This document shows positions 22,008-23,625 of a stretch of DNA of 23,625 bases, one piece after another; position 1 is the first letter of the stretch; each line of letters begins with the position of its first letter. The DNA is from Opitutaceae bacterium (lineage in GTDB: Bacteria > Verrucomicrobiota > Verrucomicrobiia > Opitutales > Opitutaceae), in assembly GCA_020847775.1 (NCBI GenBank), contig JADLBI010000301.1:1-23625 (forward strand), written 5' to 3'. The notes under the pieces were generated by a model. It was not told the DNA's origin. It saw nothing but the letters and a program-made list of their open reading frames with translations, and did no database searches. Both the position numbers and the translations under genes were made by a program.

Positions 22008-23625
22008 ATGACTCTCGCCCAGATCCTGCGCTACGCCGTCTGTTTTCTGGGGGGATGCCTCGTTGCATTTGGCGAGGGCGGATTTGCGCCGCCCCTCGGG
22101 CAACCCGACCTGCTACTCAACGCGACCCGGGTCGCGGAGATTCGGCAAACCGCCATGACGGATCCGCTCATGATGCGGTTGCTGCGGGGCCTGCGCCTAC
22201 GCGCCGACGCCTATCTGACTAACGCGCCGCTCCGCTACGAGGCCAACGATCTTCATCTGATGACCCAAGCGCGGCTCATGGTCGCGCAAACACTCACTTG
22301 GGGTGTGATGCAGCGGCTCACCGGTGATGAGCGCTATGCCGCGGCGGCACGGGCCGCGCTGCTGCAGGCGGCGGTGTTCCCGCGCTGGTTTGTGAAAGAC
22401 TACCTTCGCGCGGGTGAAATGAGCTTCGCGGTGGCGCTCGGCTACAACTGGTTTGGCGACGGAATGACCGGGGAGCAAAAGCGGCTCGTGCGCGCGGCTC
22501 TGGTGCGGAACACTCTGATTCACGCCACCGACGCGTATGCGCAACCGCCCGGCGCGGAGAGCAAATTCCCTTGGCGCGCCTTTGGCGACCAAGACACCGC
22601 CTTCAACAACCACAGTCAGATATGCAACGCCGGTTTCCTCGCCACGGCGCTCGTGATGCAGGATGCGGAGCCCGCGCTCGCGCAAACCGTCTTTTCCAAT
22701 GCGCCCACCTCCCTGCGTCGGCCGATGGCGTGGTTTGCACCCGACGGCGTCTGGCCGGAAGGTCCGACCTATTGGCGTTACGGCCTCGTTTATAATGTTC
22801 TGGCCATCGCGTTGCTAGGGCAGATGCCGGATTCCGGCGATGAGCTCGCCGCCATGCCGGGCTTCGGCCGGACGCTGGATTACGGTCGACACATTTTCGG
22901 TCCGACCGGGATGTCGTTCAATTACAGCGATGGTGGGCCGGCCCGTGACCACGCCATCGGCGCCGGCGGCGAACTGGCCTGGTTGGCGCATCGCTTCGGC
23001 CGCGAGGACATGTTGCCGCTTTTGCGGGATCGCCTTGCCAACCATCTGAACCAGACTTTCACCCCCGGTGAAACCTCGGCCATCAACGACCGGTTTCTCG
23101 CGCTTAGCGCCCTTTGGTTTCCCGGTCATGCCACCCCGCCGCCGCCTGCCGAACCGCTGGACGCGCACTTCAAGGGCGCGGCCGAGGTGGTGTCACTGCG
23201 GAGCGCTTGGGGTGACGCGCAGGCGTTATGGATCGCCATGAAAACCGGCCGCAATGGGCTTCCGCACAGCAATCTCGATCTTGGTGGCTTTGTGTTTGAA
23301 TCATCCGGCGTGCGCTGGGGGATCGAGCTGGGCTCCGACAACTACGCGCTGCCCAAGTATTGGCAGGATGAGGAGGGCGGCACGCGCTGGACCTACTTTC
23401 GTTGCAACAATCATGGTCAGAACACGCCGGAGATTGACGGCACCCTGCAGGCGGCGCGAGGCGAGGCCGCGATTGTCGCCTTTGCCAGCCGGCCCGACCG
23501 CGCCTTTGCCGTGGCGGATTTGACGAACGCCTACCCGGGCCGCGCCGCGCGGGTGTTGCGCGGCGTCGCCATGATCGATCGCCGCCGGGTGTTGATTCAG
23601 GACGAGATTCACGGCGGGCATCCGG
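22008..23625 (+). CDS. exported heparinase II/III-like lyase (3' end outside window)
   Basis: The frame is open from the ATG at 22008 to the window end (539 codons seen). A signal peptide (LRYAVCFLGGCLVAFGEGG) is followed by an alpha/alpha-toroid region: 'WFVKDYLRAGEMSFAVALGYNWF', then 'FGDQDTAFNNHSQICNAGF', and 'WFAPDGVWPEGPTYWRYGL' with the DG..pEGp.YW motif and catalytic-type Tyr. The heparinase II/III beta-sandwich begins near residue 390. It has 'GLPHSNLDLGGFVFESSGVR' (~425), 'WGIELGSDNYALPKYW' and 'RWTYFRCNNHGQNTPEID', matching the family's 'GH.hlDaGsFvld..G.rWa.DlGsdnY..P.yf...RwtyyR....~hNT'. The enzyme would cut uronate polysaccharide outside the cell or in the periplasm, feeding the receptor encoded just upstream. 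Confidence 0.88.
   Translation, partial: MTLAQILRYAVCFLGGCLVAFGEGGFAPPLGQPDLLLNATRVAEIRQTAMTDPLMMRLLRGLRLRADAYLTNAPLRYEANDLHLMTQARLMVAQTLTWGVMQRLTGDERYAAAARAALLQAAVFPRWFVKDYLRAGEMSFAVALGYNWFGDGMTGEQKRLVRAALVRNTLIHATDAYAQPPGAESKFPWRAFGDQDTAFNNHSQICNAGFLATALVMQDAEPALAQTVFSNAPTSLRRPMAWFAPDGVWPEGPTYWRYGLVYNVLAIALLGQMPDSGDELAAMPGFGRTLDYGRHIFGPTGMSFNYSDGGPARDHAIGAGGELAWLAHRFGREDMLPLLRDRLANHLNQTFTPGETSAINDRFLALSALWFPGHATPPPPAEPLDAHFKGAAEVVSLRSAWGDAQALWIAMKTGRNGLPHSNLDLGGFVFESSGVRWGIELGSDNYALPKYWQDEEGGTRWTYFRCNNHGQNTPEIDGTLQAARGEAAIVAFASRPDRAFAVADLTNAYPGRAARVLRGVAMIDRRRVLIQDEIHGGHP

Overview
The window is GC-rich, densely coded bacterial DNA that most resembles the Verrucomicrobia, probably Opitutaceae. 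The grounds are the large TonB-dependent receptor at 18776-21868, whose mature N terminus has the 'ETVVLNPFVVSS...VGFVATQSLAGGRL' style typical of that family, together with heparinase II/III-type lyases, a GxGYxYP-family protein, few Shine-Dalgarno sites and no mobile elements. The assignment is inference from protein style, not from a marker gene. Most genes look chromosomal and metabolic or cell-surface related. I see no rRNA, tRNA, CRISPR array or insertion sequence.

Left part (1-4350). The 3' end of a gamma-glutamyltransferase gene is followed by two near-identical 24-nt palindromic repeats and then a clear TPP (thiamin pyrophosphate) riboswitch. The riboswitch lies in the leader of a TonB-dependent outer-membrane receptor, so that receptor probably imports thiamin or a thiamin precursor. 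A 31-nt palindrome with the same central CGTATTACG core follows the receptor, then a PRiA4_ORF3-like protein, a repeat-bearing intergenic stretch, and an 89-aa orphan protein that ends at a strong, probably bidirectional, terminator.

Middle part (4348-9952). A phytanoyl-CoA-dioxygenase-like enzyme on the minus strand diverges from a tightly overlapping three-gene unit: a small exported protein (5423-6049), a 905-aa secreted matrixin metalloprotease with PPC-like, Ig-like and NHL-like repeats and a C-terminal Gly-run/hydrophobic/basic tail (6036-8753), and a rhombosortase (8750-9340). The tail is a GlyGly-CTERM sorting signal and the rhombosortase is the enzyme that processes such signals, so this looks like a dedicated substrate-plus-sortase cassette. 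It is the most coherent system in the window.

Minus-strand unit 12167-9350: a small exported protein, a GxGYxYP-family putative glycoside hydrolase with a divergent signature, and an exported TonB-C-domain protein. Diverging from it, a HEAGH zinc peptidase (12276-13289) is followed after 5 bp by a D-Ala-D-Ala-ligase-like ATP-grasp enzyme (13295-14323), and then by a polytopic membrane protein of unknown function (14384-15580).

Right part (15603-23625). This holds a leaderless (cytoplasmic) heparinase II/III-type lyase on the minus strand, an intergenic patch rich in direct and inverted repeats, a glycerophosphodiester phosphodiesterase, a second TonB-dependent receptor of 1030 aa, and an exported heparinase II/III-like lyase cut off by the window end. 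The receptor, the exported lyase and the cytoplasmic lyase suggest a locus for using an acidic (uronate-containing) polysaccharide.
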